This document shows positions 44,593 to 53,689 of a stretch of 64,000 nt of DNA, piece after piece. This DNA is from Yunchengibacter salinarum (lineage in GTDB: Bacteria; Pseudomonadota; Alphaproteobacteria; Sphingomonadales; Kordiimonadaceae): contig NZ_JBBJLN010000001.1 of the NCBI RefSeq assembly GCF_037658235.1, positions 372,001 through 436,000 of the forward strand. Direction: 5' to 3'. Each line of letters begins with the position of its first letter. The first letter of the stretch is position 1. The notes below the pieces were generated by a model. The model saw only the letters and a list, made by a program, of their open reading frames with translations. It was not told the DNA's origin and made no database searches. A program made the position numbers and the translations under genes.

Positions 44593-45861
44593 GTGGCGCG
44601 GTCTGAGTGGACCGGTGCGGGCCTGTGGCGCGGGCTTCCTCTCGGTGGCCTGATCGCCCTGTTTCTGGTGGTTCCGGTCTGGCTGGCCCTGCTTCTGGCC
44701 ACCCCGGATGCGGGGCCGCGCCTGCGTTTTCACCCGGTTTCCTTCGATGCCCTGCCCGGCTTTGCGGATGACCCGCTGACCGGGGCGATGCGCGCGTTCA
44801 GACGCAGTTGCGCCCGGCTGGCCCGGTTGCCGGAAACGCGCGCCATGGGGGGAGTCGACGTGACCACCCGGTTCGGCGACCGGATGCCCGTGGCGGGCCG
44901 GGTGTCGGACTGGCGCCCCGCCTGTGCCGCGTTTGATGGGTCGACGTCGCAGGGCGATATGGACCCGCACGCTTTTTTCCGGGAACATTTCCAGCCTTTC
45001 GCGGTTACGCTGAACGGGCGGGCGAAAGGCACCTTCACCGGCTATTATGAACCGGTTCTGGATGCCGCGCTGGAAAAAGGCGGGCGTTTTACCATACCGC
45101 TTCATGCCCGCCCCGATGATCTTGTGAGCGTGGATCTGGGCGCTTTCCGCGATGATCTGAAAGGCCGCAGCCTGGCGGGCCGGATCAACGGGCGACGGCT
45201 GGTGCCCTATGCGGATCGCGCCGCCATCGAAGCGGGCGCGCTTGGGGACCGGGCCGAGGTTCTGGCCTATACGGACAGCGCCGTGGATGCCTTTTTCCTG
45301 CATGTTCAGGGGTCCGGCCGCCTGCGCCTTCGGGATGGGCGGATGATGGCGGTGGGTTATGCCGGGCAGAACGGCCACCCCTATTTTTCCATAGGGCGCG
45401 CCCTGATCCAGCGGGGGGAAATTCCGGCACGGGCCATGTCCATGCAGCGCCTGAAGCGTTGGCTGATGGCAAACCCGGACAGGGGCGCCGCCTTGATGCG
45501 GGAAAATGCCCGTTATGTGTTTTTCCGCCGCCTGCCTGATGGGGCGGGGCCGGTGGGCAGCGCCGGTGTGGTGCTGACGCCGCGTCGGTCGCTGGCGGTG
45601 GACCGGGCGTTTCTGCCGCTTCACGCGCCGGTGTTTCTGGCCGCCCGCCGCCCGGTGGCGGGGGGCGGCTGCGATGAGTCGGTGCCGTTCCGTCGCCTGA
45701 TGGTGGCGCAGGATACCGGCGCCGCCATCCGGGGTGAAATACGCGGGGATGTGTTCTGGGGTCGGGGCGAGGAGGCCCGCGCCATTGCCGGACGCATGGC
45801 CCATGGCGGGCGATATTTCCTGTTGCTGCCGCGCGCGGTGGCGGAAAGGCTGGCCCCCTGA
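44593..45861 (+). CDS. mltA: Membrane-bound lytic murein transglycosylase A
   Basis: 422 aa from a GTG at 44593. N-terminal hydrophobic segment (LIALFLVVPVWLALLLATP) rather than a lipobox; MltA domain FTGYYEPVLDAA, FFLHVQGSGRLRLRDGR, VGYAGQNGHPYFSIG, and the 3D domain with LMVAQDTGAAIRGEIRGDVFWG (catalytic Asp). Cleaves glycan strands. Ends with TGATG overlap to smr. Confidence 0.93.
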   Translation: MARSEWTGAGLWRGLPLGGLIALFLVVPVWLALLLATPDAGPRLRFHPVSFDALPGFADDPLTGAMRAFRRSCARLARLPETRAMGGVDVTTRFGDRMPVAGRVSDWRPACAAFDGSTSQGDMDPHAFFREHFQPFAVTLNGRAKGTFTGYYEPVLDAALEKGGRFTIPLHARPDDLVSVDLGAFRDDLKGRSLAGRINGRRLVPYADRAAIEAGALGDRAEVLAYTDSAVDAFFLHVQGSGRLRLRDGRMMAVGYAGQNGHPYFSIGRALIQRGEIPARAMSMQRLKRWLMANPDRGAALMRENARYVFFRRLPDGAGPVGSAGVVLTPRRSLAVDRAFLPLHAPVFLAARRPVAGGGCDESVPFRRLMVAQDTGAAIRGEIRGDVFWGRGEEARAIAGRMAHGGRYFLLLPRAVAERLAP

Positions 45862-46496
45862 TGGCAGGTAAGCGGCGCGCAGCGCGCAAGGTGGGCAGAA
45901 AGCTGGATGCGGTGGACACGAACCGGCGCCGCGGCACCCTCAGCGCGGCGGATCGCGCCTTGTGGGAAGCGGCCACGTCCGATGTGGCGCCGCTGACCGA
46001 TCGGCCGGTGGCGCCGGAACCGCCGCGTCCGCCGCGTCGCGCGGCGCCCCGGCCAGCATCGGACCCGCCGCCCAGGCCGGGTGCCATGGCGCTGGACCCG
46101 CAGGACCGGCTGGACCGGCGCACCCGTCGGCGCCTGACCCGTGGGGACATGGCGGTGGATCGGGTGGTGGACCTGCACGGACACACCCAGACCGATGCTC
46201 ATGATCGCCTGCGCCAGGCCCTGATGGCCGCGGTGGCGGCGGGGGAGAAAACGCTGGTGGTGATCACCGGCAAGGGGGGACGCCGATACCGTCAGTCCGG
46301 CGCGGTGTCTGCCGCCTATCGCCGCCGGGCGGATTTCGATACCCATGGCGGCGTGCTGAAGCGCCTGGTGCCGGAATGGCTGGCCGCGCCCGAATTGGCG
46401 CCTTATGTGGATCGCTACGCCACGGCATCGCAAAATCATGGCGGTGACGGGGCGCTTTATGTGCTGCTGCGCCGGCGGCGGGAGCCCCGGTCATGA
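45861..46496 (+). CDS. Smr domain protein
   Basis: 211 aa. Basic N-terminus and Pro-rich linker, then Smr: VVDLHGHTQTDAHDRLRQAL, VVITGKGG, and GGVLKRLVPEWLA. Smr domains (MutS2-like C-terminus) are nucleases in some proteins; stand-alone function unknown. Overlaps mltA by one base and the next gene by four. Confidence 0.9.
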   Translation: MAGKRRAARKVGRKLDAVDTNRRRGTLSAADRALWEAATSDVAPLTDRPVAPEPPRPPRRAAPRPASDPPPRPGAMALDPQDRLDRRTRRRLTRGDMAVDRVVDLHGHTQTDAHDRLRQALMAAVAAGEKTLVVITGKGGRRYRQSGAVSAAYRRRADFDTHGGVLKRLVPEWLAAPELAPYVDRYATASQNHGGDGALYVLLRRRREPRS

Positions 46497-46939
46497 GCCG
46501 CATCACCCCGTTTGGCCTGGAAGTGCGCCGCCTCAGGGCCGCCAAGGGGGTGGATCAGGCCACCATGGCCCGGGCGCTTGGGGTGTCGCCTGCTTATCTG
46601 TCTGCCCTTGAGCGGGGCCGCCGGGGGGCGCCCACCTATGGCTTCTGTCAGCAGATCATCAATTATTTCGGCCTGATCTGGGACGAGGCGGAAGCCTTGC
46701 AGGAACTGGCCCGCCTGTCCCGGCCCCGTGTGATCGTGGACACCACCGGCATGGACCCGCGCGCCACCCGTGCCGTCAATCTGCTGGCGGAGCGGCTCAA
46801 ACGCTTTGACGATGACCAGTTGGATCGCTTGCTGGCCGTGGTGGAAGAGGGCGCCTCGCTCGCCCTGTATGAACGGGATAATGACGATCCGGGCGCCGCG
46901 CCGGGCGTTTCGCTGGACCGGGACGGGGACAGCCGCTAG
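46493..46939 (+). CDS. XRE-family helix-turn-helix transcriptional regulator
   Basis: 148 aa. HTH at about 7-60 (LEVRRLRAAKGVDQATMARALGVSPAYLSALERGRRG). After it, a non-HTH C-terminal region (ARLSRPRVIVDTTGMDPRATRAVNLLAERLKRFDDDQLDRLLAVVEE) and an acidic tail. Last of the timA-mltA-smr unit, four-base overlap with smr; comM is 44 bases on. Possibly autoregulates this operon; no ligand domain is evident. Confidence 0.9.
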   Translation: MSRITPFGLEVRRLRAAKGVDQATMARALGVSPAYLSALERGRRGAPTYGFCQQIINYFGLIWDEAEALQELARLSRPRVIVDTTGMDPRATRAVNLLAERLKRFDDDQLDRLLAVVEEGASLALYERDNDDPGAAPGVSLDRDGDSR

Positions 46940-46983
46940 GGTTTTGCCCTGCTGACGTATGGTTGCGGTGTTTGGAGGCGTGC

Positions 46984-48531
46984 GTGGTATCCGAAATTCA
47001 GACGGTGGCCTTTCAGGGCATTCAGGCCAGGCCGGTATCCTGCCAGGTGCACCTGTCCGGGGGGCTGCCCGCCTTCACCATTGTAGGCCTGCCCGACAAG
47101 GCGGTAAGCGAAGCCCGCGAGCGGGTGCGGGCGGCGCTTTCGGCGGTGGGGCTGGCCCTGCCGGCGGAACGGATCACCGTCAACCTGTCCCCCGCCGACC
47201 TGCCCAAGGAAGGCAGCCATTATGATCTGCCCATCGCCCTGGCGCTGATGCTGGCCATGCGGGTGCTGCCCGAAGACAGCCTGCACGGCGCCTTTGCCAT
47301 GGGGGAACTGGGGCTGGATGGCCGCTTGCGCCCGGTGGCCGGGGTGTTGCCCGCCGCCATCACCGCCGGGGATGCGGGCGGCAGCCTGATCTGCCCTGCC
47401 GAGACCGGCCCCGAAGCCGCATGGGCCGGGGAAACGGATGTGATCGCCGCGCCGGATCTGATGGGGGTGGTTAATCATGTGCGCGGCAGCCAGGTATTGA
47501 CCCGGCCCGAACCCCGCCTGGCGGACCCGGTGGCGGAAATGCCCGACCTGGCCGATATCAAGGGGCAGGAAAGCGCCAAGCGGGCGTTGGAACTGGCCGC
47601 TTCCGGTGGCCATAATCTGCTGATGATCGGGCCGCCGGGGTCCGGCAAATCCATGCTGGCCGCCCGCCTGCCGGGCCTGTTGCCGGACATGACGGCGGAA
47701 GAAGCGCTGGAGACCAGCATGGTGGCGTCCGTGGCGGGGGAACTGAGCGCGGGTCGCATCAGCCGGGTGCGGCCTTTTCGGGCGCCGCACCATTCCGCCA
47801 GCCAGCCCAGCCTTGTGGGCGGTGGCCAGAAGGCCCGGCCCGGCGAAGTGTCGCTGGCCCATGGCGGTGTCCTGTTTCTGGATGAATTGCCGGAATTTTC
47901 GCGCCAGACCCTGGAAGCCCTGCGCCAGCCCATTGAATCCGGCGAAGCGGTGATCGCGCGGGCCGAGGCGCATGTGACCTATCCGGCCCGGTTTCAGCTC
48001 GTGGCGGCGATGAACCCCTGCCGGTGCGGCTATCTGGATGATGAAGGGCTGGCCTGCAACCGGGCGCCCGCCTGTGCGGCGCAGTATCAGGCGCGCATTT
48101 CCGGCCCTCTGTTCGATCGAATCGATCTGCATGTGCCGGTACCCGCCGTTTCCGCGCTGGACCTGACATTGCCGCCGCCCAAGGAGGGCAGCGCCGAAGT
48201 CGCGGCCCGCGTGGCAGCCGTGCGGGCGCGGCAGACAGCACGCTATGCGCGGCTCGCGCCGGACAGCGGGGTGCGGCTCAATGCCCATGCGGACGGGCGG
48301 CTGCTGGAACAGGTGGCGGCCCCGGACAAGGCGGGTCAGGCCCTGATGGAGCGGGCCGTGGGCCGTTTGCGGTTGTCGGCGCGGGGCTATCACCGGGTGC
48401 TTCGGGTGGCGCGAACCCTGGCGGACATGGCGGGCGCCGAGCAGGTGGGAGAAGCGCATCTGGCCGAAGCTCTGGCTTATCGCCGCTCCGCGCCCGGCGC
48501 GCGTGACCTTGCGAGCGCACAAGGGGCCTGA
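46984..48531 (+). CDS. comM: YifB/ComM-type magnesium-chelatase-like AAA+ ATPase
   Basis: 515 aa from the GTG at 46984 (GGAGG five bases before). N-terminal Lon-protease-like domain (VAFQGIQARPVSCQVHLSGGLPAFTIVGLPDKAV), Walker A GPPGSGKSMLAARL near 216, ARPGEVSLAHGGVLFLDELPEF, and Cys-rich AAMNPCRCGY. ComM is a branch-migration helicase used in natural transformation. Stands after the smr operon. Confidence 0.95.
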   Translation: MVSEIQTVAFQGIQARPVSCQVHLSGGLPAFTIVGLPDKAVSEARERVRAALSAVGLALPAERITVNLSPADLPKEGSHYDLPIALALMLAMRVLPEDSLHGAFAMGELGLDGRLRPVAGVLPAAITAGDAGGSLICPAETGPEAAWAGETDVIAAPDLMGVVNHVRGSQVLTRPEPRLADPVAEMPDLADIKGQESAKRALELAASGGHNLLMIGPPGSGKSMLAARLPGLLPDMTAEEALETSMVASVAGELSAGRISRVRPFRAPHHSASQPSLVGGGQKARPGEVSLAHGGVLFLDELPEFSRQTLEALRQPIESGEAVIARAEAHVTYPARFQLVAAMNPCRCGYLDDEGLACNRAPACAAQYQARISGPLFDRIDLHVPVPAVSALDLTLPPPKEGSAEVAARVAAVRARQTARYARLAPDSGVRLNAHADGRLLEQVAAPDKAGQALMERAVGRLRLSARGYHRVLRVARTLADMAGAEQVGEAHLAEALAYRRSAPGARDLASAQGA

Positions 48532-48601
48532 TAAGCAGAAACACGGCTTGGGTGGCGTTTGCCGGAATCCGGGGGCGACCCTGTAAAGTGTCGGAGTGAG
48601 G

Positions 48602-49174
48602 GTGGTGATCGGTCTTATTCAGAAGGTATTGACGGAGGTGCTGGACGACCAGGGCGGCTCGGCACTGGTCCGTGCGGTGTTTGAGCGCGCCGGTGAGCCA
48701 TACACGGCCTTTCGCATCGATCGCAATTACAGCGATGCCCAGTGCCGGGCGCTGCTGGCGGCAGCGGCGGTGGAGCTGGATCTTGATGAAGATGCGTTTT
48801 GCGACCTTTACGCCGAAGGGTTCATTCGCCGGGCGGAAAAGCTGTTTCCCGCCTTTTTCCAGATGGCTGGCAATGCGCGGGCCTTTCTGGCGCGCCAGCC
48901 CGCCATTCATGGCACCATGGGCGCGGCCATCCGCGATGCTTATGAGCGACGGGAAGTGGAAGACAAGTTCCGGGTGCTGGCCAATACGGCGGATGGCCTG
49001 ATCGTGGAGTACGGCTCGCCCAACCGGCTTTGCACGCTCTATGCGGCTCTGGCCCGGCGTGTGGCCCGGCGCTATGGCGAATCCGCCCATGTGATTCATG
49101 AGCAATGTATGCGGCGCGGTGATGACTGCTGCCTGATGGATGTGCGTTTCACCAAGGCGGAGGAAGCGGCCTGA
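48602..49174 (+). CDS. H-NOX-like (heme NO-binding domain) sensor protein
   Basis: 190 aa from the GTG at 48602 (GGAG five bases upstream); GTG at 48596 or 48605 are alternatives. Whole-length resemblance to the HNOB/H-NOX fold: RNYSDAQCRALLAAAAVELDLDEDAF, KLFPAFFQMAGNARAFLARQPAIHGTM (proximal His at about 103), then IVEYGSPNRLC and EQCMRRGDDCCLMDVRF. The canonical YxSxR haem-propionate motif reads Y-G-S-P-N here (Arg shifted by one). Overlaps by one base an EAL phosphodiesterase, the classic output. Haem binding is inferred. Confidence 0.75.
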   Translation: MVIGLIQKVLTEVLDDQGGSALVRAVFERAGEPYTAFRIDRNYSDAQCRALLAAAAVELDLDEDAFCDLYAEGFIRRAEKLFPAFFQMAGNARAFLARQPAIHGTMGAAIRDAYERREVEDKFRVLANTADGLIVEYGSPNRLCTLYAALARRVARRYGESAHVIHEQCMRRGDDCCLMDVRFTKAEEAA

Positions 49175-51090
49175 TGGTGGCGGATAGGGATACCGCAAAA
49201 GACGCGGATCAGGGCCTGAGAGCCGCCGTTCGCGATCTGGCCGATCAGTTGTGTCTGACGGTGGATGACCGGTTCGATCTGCATGTGGAAACCGCGTCCG
49301 AGGACGAGGACGCCCAGAAGCTGTCCGTACTGATCAATTTCCTGCTGGAAAAGGTGCGGCGGCACAATGACTCCATGGAAAAGGTGCAGGCTGAGCTGGA
49401 AAACCGGGTGGAACGGCGTTCCGCTCAGCTTAACCTGATTCTGGAAGGGTCCCGCGACGGGGTGTTCCTGTACCATCCGAGCCAGGACATGTTCGATTTC
49501 TCCCAGCGCTGGTACGCCATGCTGGGGCTGGAGCCGCGCGTGGGAAAGGACCCCGGCGGGGACTGGTTCGATCGGTTGGACCCGATGTTCGTGCCCACGG
49601 TGCGCTCGGCGCTGGAAAGCCATCTCAGGGGCGATACGGACTATCTGGAAGTGGAATATCGCATTCGCGCCGCTGACGGGCGCTATCGCTGGATGCTGGC
49701 CCGTGGGCTGGCCCGGCGCGATGAACAGGGCCGGGCGCTGCTGCTGGCGGGCACCCAGACCGATGTGACGGATCGCCGCAATCTGGACCCGAATACCGGC
49801 TATCCCAATGAACATGCTTATGGCGAGGCGATCGAGGATTTCCGAAGCGAAGGACTGCCCTTTGCCGTCATGCTGATGACGGTGGACAATATCTCTTCCC
49901 TGACCGAAGCGCTGCTGGGGGAAGACCTGCGGGAACTGCGGGACACCACCATGACCCGCATCCGCGAAACCCTGCCTGAGGGAACCCATCTGTCCCGTCT
50001 GGCGAGCGGGGCGGTGGGCGCGGTCTTTTCCACGGCGGACATGAGCGATGGGCCGGGCGCCGCGGCCGGGCTGGCCGACAAGCTGGTGGCCCGCTTCGAT
50101 CAGTCCATTCATCTGACCACGGGCGGAACCCAGTGGATCAAGCTGAGCGTGGGGTATGCCCACAGCGAATCATTCGTGCGCCCCAGGATGGATGTTTCCG
50201 GTGGCAGCGGCGGGGATGTGCGCTCCGCCGCGCGCACGGCCCTCAGGGAAGCGAAGCGGCAGGGGGGTGGCCGGGCGGTTTCCTATACCAGCAGCATGAA
50301 TGCCCGTATCACCGAGGAACTGACCGTGGAAAGCGAGGTGCGTACCGCGCTGGCGGAAGATCGGGTGGTGCCTTTCTTCCAGCCCATCGTGTCCCTGGCC
50401 GATCGGCGTGTGGTGGGATATGAGGCGCTGGTCCGCATCCGGGAGGAGGCGGCGGGCTGGCTGTGGCCCGGCCTGTTCATACCCGTGGCCGAACGCAGCG
50501 ACCTTATCACCAGCCTGGGGGACCGGGTGCTGAACCGATCCTTGCAGACCATTGCGCAAAGCGGCGCCGGGAACCATAGCGTTGCGGTGAATCTGGCCGC
50601 GAATCAGGTGCTGGACCGGCGACTGGTGGAGAAGATTTCCGGGGCGCTGGACCGGTTCCGGCTGTCCCCCTCGCGCCTGCGGGTGGAGGTGACGGAAACC
50701 GCCCTGGTGCGGGATTTGGAAACCGCCACCCAGGCTCTGTCCGTATTGCGGGACATGGGAGTCAAGGTGGCGATCGACGATTTCGGCACCGGCTACAGTT
50801 CCCTGAACTATCTGCGGACCCTGCCCATCGACATTGTGAAGATCGACCGCACCTTTGTTCGGGACAGCGCCGATAACGCGGCCAATCGGGCCATTTTGAA
50901 ACTGATCTGCGATCTGGCGCGCACGCTCAATCTGGATGTGGTGGCGGAAGGCATCGAATCCGATGCCGATGAGGCCATCGTCAGGGAAAGCGGCGCCAAT
51001 TGCGGGCAGGGCTTTTTCTATGCCCGCCCCGCCCAGTTCAAGGATGCGCCCGCGCCGGGAACGGTGATCACACCCGCGCCGGTGGGCTGA
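49174..51090 (+). CDS. PAS / degenerate GGDEF / EAL cyclic-di-GMP phosphodiesterase
   Basis: 638 aa. Coiled coil about 50-85, PAS domain about 86-201, a GGDEF domain from NTGYPN (207) whose signature loop is SGAVGAV near 278-284 instead of GGDEF, so cyclase activity should be lost, then a complete EAL domain: YEAL (416-419), E508, DDFGTGYSS (535-543), K556, AEGIES (591-596), Q612. c-di-GMP hydrolysis is therefore expected. Cotranscribed with the H-NOX-like protein. No membrane segment, so cytosolic. Confidence 0.93.
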   Translation: MVADRDTAKDADQGLRAAVRDLADQLCLTVDDRFDLHVETASEDEDAQKLSVLINFLLEKVRRHNDSMEKVQAELENRVERRSAQLNLILEGSRDGVFLYHPSQDMFDFSQRWYAMLGLEPRVGKDPGGDWFDRLDPMFVPTVRSALESHLRGDTDYLEVEYRIRAADGRYRWMLARGLARRDEQGRALLLAGTQTDVTDRRNLDPNTGYPNEHAYGEAIEDFRSEGLPFAVMLMTVDNISSLTEALLGEDLRELRDTTMTRIRETLPEGTHLSRLASGAVGAVFSTADMSDGPGAAAGLADKLVARFDQSIHLTTGGTQWIKLSVGYAHSESFVRPRMDVSGGSGGDVRSAARTALREAKRQGGGRAVSYTSSMNARITEELTVESEVRTALAEDRVVPFFQPIVSLADRRVVGYEALVRIREEAAGWLWPGLFIPVAERSDLITSLGDRVLNRSLQTIAQSGAGNHSVAVNLAANQVLDRRLVEKISGALDRFRLSPSRLRVEVTETALVRDLETATQALSVLRDMGVKVAIDDFGTGYSSLNYLRTLPIDIVKIDRTFVRDSADNAANRAILKLICDLARTLNLDVVAEGIESDADEAIVRESGANCGQGFFYARPAQFKDAPAPGTVITPAPVG

Positions 51091-51092
51091 GC

Positions 51093-51119
51093 GATCGGGC
51101 GGTTCGCCCGTGCCCGATC
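51093..51119. terminator. Hairpin between convergent EAL gene and hisE
   Basis: GATCGGGC (51093-51100) and GCCCGATC (51112-51119) enclose an 11-base loop; three bases from the EAL gene's stop. No T-tract. Confidence 0.55.
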
Positions 51120-51131
51120 AATACCGATGTT

Positions 51132-51485
51132 TCAGGGCATTTTTTGCTGGTCTTGTCCGCGCCGGGCTTTTTCGGTCAGGCCGGACAGCCCTTCCCGGCG
51201 GGCCAGTTCGGCGGTCACATCCGACAGGCTGAGCCCGCGCGCGGTGAGGAGCACCATCAGGTGAAACATCAGGTCCGCCGCTTCGCCCAGCAATGCGCTG
51301 TCGTCTTCCCCCAGCGCCGCCACCACGGTTTCCACCGCTTCCTCGCCCATTTTCCGGGCCGCCACCGGGACGCCCCGATCCAGAAGTCGGGCCACATAAC
51401 TTGTATCGGGATCAGCGCCTTTCCGGTTTTTCAAAGTTTCCTCAAGACGGGCAAGAACGGCGCCGGGATCGGGTGTATGGGTCAT
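51132..51485 (-). CDS. hisE: Phosphoribosyl-ATP pyrophosphatase
   Basis: 117 aa. Metal-binding EEAVETVVAALGED and EAADLMFHLMVLL helices typical of MazG-like HisE; no HisI domain is attached. Second step of histidine synthesis. Last gene of the his operon, four-base overlap with hisF. Confidence 0.96.
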   Translation of the reverse strand: MTHTPDPGAVLARLEETLKNRKGADPDTSYVARLLDRGVPVAARKMGEEAVETVVAALGEDDSALLGEAADLMFHLMVLLTARGLSLSDVTAELARREGLSGLTEKARRGQDQQKMP

Positions 51486-52249
51486 GGAGCATCCTCCCGC
51501 ATGGGCAGGCCCGCGGCGGCCATATGGCGCTTGGCCTCGCCAATGCTGTATTCGCCGAAATGAAAAATGCTGGCGGCCAGCACGGCGCTGGCATGGCCGT
51601 CGCGCACGCCTTCCACCAGATGATCCAGCGTGCCGACGCCGCCGGATGCGATCACCGGAACGGGCACCGCGTCCGCAATGCGTCGGGTAAGCTGAATATC
51701 GAAGCCGTCGCGGGTGCCGTCCCGGTCCATGGAGGTCAGCAGGATTTCACCGGCGCCCTTTTCGGCCACCTGGCGCGCATAATCGATGGCGTCCAGCCCG
51801 GTGGGGGTGCGACCGCCATGGGTGAAAATCTCCCATTTGTCCGGGCCGACTTTCTTCGCATCCACAGCCACTACAATGCATTGGGAACCGAACTTTTCAG
51901 CCAGTTGGCGCACCAGATCCCGGTTTTTCACCGCCGCGGTCATCAGCGATACCTTGTCGGCACCGGCCAGCAGCAGGCGGCGCACATCGTCCGCCGTGCG
52001 CACGCCGCCGCCCACGGTCAGCGGCATGAAGCATTCTTCCGCCGTGCGGCGCACCACATCCAGCAGAATGTCGCGCCGTTCATGGCTGGCGGTGATGTCC
52101 AGAAAGGTCAGCTCGTCCGCGCCGGCCCGGTCATAGAGCCGCGCCTGCTCCACCGGGTCCCCGGCATCGCGCAGGCCCACGAAATTGACACCCTTGACCA
52201 CACGGCCATCTTTCACGTCCAGGCAGGGAATGATCCGTGCTTTCAGCAT
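51482..52249 (-). CDS. hisF: Imidazole glycerol phosphate synthase cyclase subunit
   Basis: 255 aa TIM barrel. IIPCLDVKDGRVVKGVNF carries the general-base Asp, LTSMDRDGTRDGFD the second Asp; VIASGGVGTLDH binds phosphate. Pairs with HisH. Starts one base into the end of hisA. Confidence 0.98.
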   Translation of the reverse strand: MLKARIIPCLDVKDGRVVKGVNFVGLRDAGDPVEQARLYDRAGADELTFLDITASHERRDILLDVVRRTAEECFMPLTVGGGVRTADDVRRLLLAGADKVSLMTAAVKNRDLVRQLAEKFGSQCIVVAVDAKKVGPDKWEIFTHGGRTPTGLDAIDYARQVAEKGAGEILLTSMDRDGTRDGFDIQLTRRIADAVPVPVIASGGVGTLDHLVEGVRDGHASAVLAASIFHFGEYSIGEAKRHMAAAGLPMREDAP

Positions 52250-52989
52250 CAGCGCTCTCCCTCCCCCGCGAGCCGCAGGGCGGTTGCCAGATCAAGCCGT
52301 CCGTCATACAGCGCGCGGCCCGTGATCACTCCGTCCAGCACGCCGGTATCGGCCACGGCGCGGATGTCGTCCGGCCCGGCCACACCGCCCGATGCGATCA
52401 CCGGGATATCCACGGCACGGGCCAGGTCCGCACTGGCGGCGGCATTGACACCTTCCAGCGTGCCATCCCGGTCAATGTCCGTATGGATCAGCGCGGCCAC
52501 GCCCGCATCCTCGAACCGCCGGGCCAGGTCGGCCACGTCCAGCTCGCTGGCTTCCGCCCAGCCTTCAACGGCCACTTTGCCGCCGCGCGCGTCGATGCCC
52601 ACGGCAATGCGGCCCGGAAAGGCGCGGCAGGCCGCGATCACAAGATCCGGGTCCTTGACCGCCAGCGTGCCCAGGATCAGCCGGGAAATGCCCGCATCCA
52701 GCCATGTTTCCATCATGGCGAGCGAGCGAACGCCGCCGCCAAGCTGGACCGGCACATCCACCTGGGACAGGATGGATTCCACCGCATCCCGGTTCACCGG
52801 TCGGCCTTCAAAGGCGCCGTTCAGGTCCACGATATGAAGCCAGCCACAACCCGCCTGCACGAAGCTGAGCGCCTGCCGGGCCGGATCGTCGCCATAAATG
52901 GTGGCCTTTGCCATGTCGCCCTTGAGCAGGCGCACGCACTGGCCGTCCTTCAGGTCGATAGCGGGATAAAGCGTGATCATGGGCGCCAC
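52249..52989 (-). CDS. hisA: ProFAR isomerase
   Basis: 246 aa; TIM-barrel paralogue of HisF. LYPAIDLKDGQCVRLLKGD (Asp base), VQLGGGVRS, IHTDIDRDGTLEG, VIASGGVAGPDD. Overlaps hisH by 13 bases. Confidence 0.98.
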   Translation of the reverse strand: MAPMITLYPAIDLKDGQCVRLLKGDMAKATIYGDDPARQALSFVQAGCGWLHIVDLNGAFEGRPVNRDAVESILSQVDVPVQLGGGVRSLAMMETWLDAGISRLILGTLAVKDPDLVIAACRAFPGRIAVGIDARGGKVAVEGWAEASELDVADLARRFEDAGVAALIHTDIDRDGTLEGVNAAASADLARAVDIPVIASGGVAGPDDIRAVADTGVLDGVITGRALYDGRLDLATALRLAGEGER

Positions 52990-53633
52990 TCCAGAAATCG
53001 GGTAATCAGGTCAAGGCCCACGGACTGGCTTTTTTCCGGGTGGAATTGGGTGCCGATCAAGGTGTCCCGGCCAACAATCGCCGTGACGGGGCCGCCATAG
53101 TCTGTTTCCGCCAGCACAAGCCCCGGCTCATCCGGGACCATGTGATAGCTGTGCACGAAATAGGCATGGGCATCCGCCGCAATCGCCCCGGTGACCGGAT
53201 GGGCGCGGCCCGCCGGTGTCAGGGACAGGGTGTTCCAGCCCATATGGGGAATTTTCAGCGACGGGTCATCCGGCTTCAGGGCGGTGGTGTGCGCCTTCAG
53301 CCAGCCAAGCCCGGCATGGTCGCCATGCTCATGGCCGGTTTTCGCCATCAATTGCATCCCCACGCAAATGCCCAGAAAGGGCCGGGCGCGGGTCAGCGCG
53401 GCGTGGGACAGGGCGCCCACCATGCCGTCCAGCGCATCGAGCCCGGCGCGGCAATCGCCAAAGGCGCCCACGCCCGGCAGGATCACCCTGTCGGCGCGGG
53501 CCACCCTGTCGGCGTCGCTGGTCACGCGGACGGACAGGTTCAAACCGGCCTCATCCGCGGCGCGGGCCACGGCCTTTTCCGCCGAGCGCAGATTGCCCGA
53601 GCCATAGTCCACAATGATGACGGTTTCAGCCAT
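52977..53633 (-). CDS. hisH: Imidazole glycerol phosphate synthase glutamine amidotransferase subunit
   Basis: 218 aa class I amidotransferase: DYGSGNLRSAEKA, nucleophile Cys in LGICVGMQLM, and GTQFHPEKSQ with the His-Glu pair. Supplies ammonia to HisF. 56 bases after hisB. Confidence 0.98.
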   Translation of the reverse strand: MAETVIIVDYGSGNLRSAEKAVARAADEAGLNLSVRVTSDADRVARADRVILPGVGAFGDCRAGLDALDGMVGALSHAALTRARPFLGICVGMQLMAKTGHEHGDHAGLGWLKAHTTALKPDDPSLKIPHMGWNTLSLTPAGRAHPVTGAIAADAHAYFVHSYHMVPDEPGLVLAETDYGGPVTAIVGRDTLIGTQFHPEKSQSVGLDLITRFLEWRP

Positions 53634-53689
53634 GGATCATCCCTTTGCGCCGATAACGGTGTGCGCCTGCACGGTCATGTGGCCGGGGG

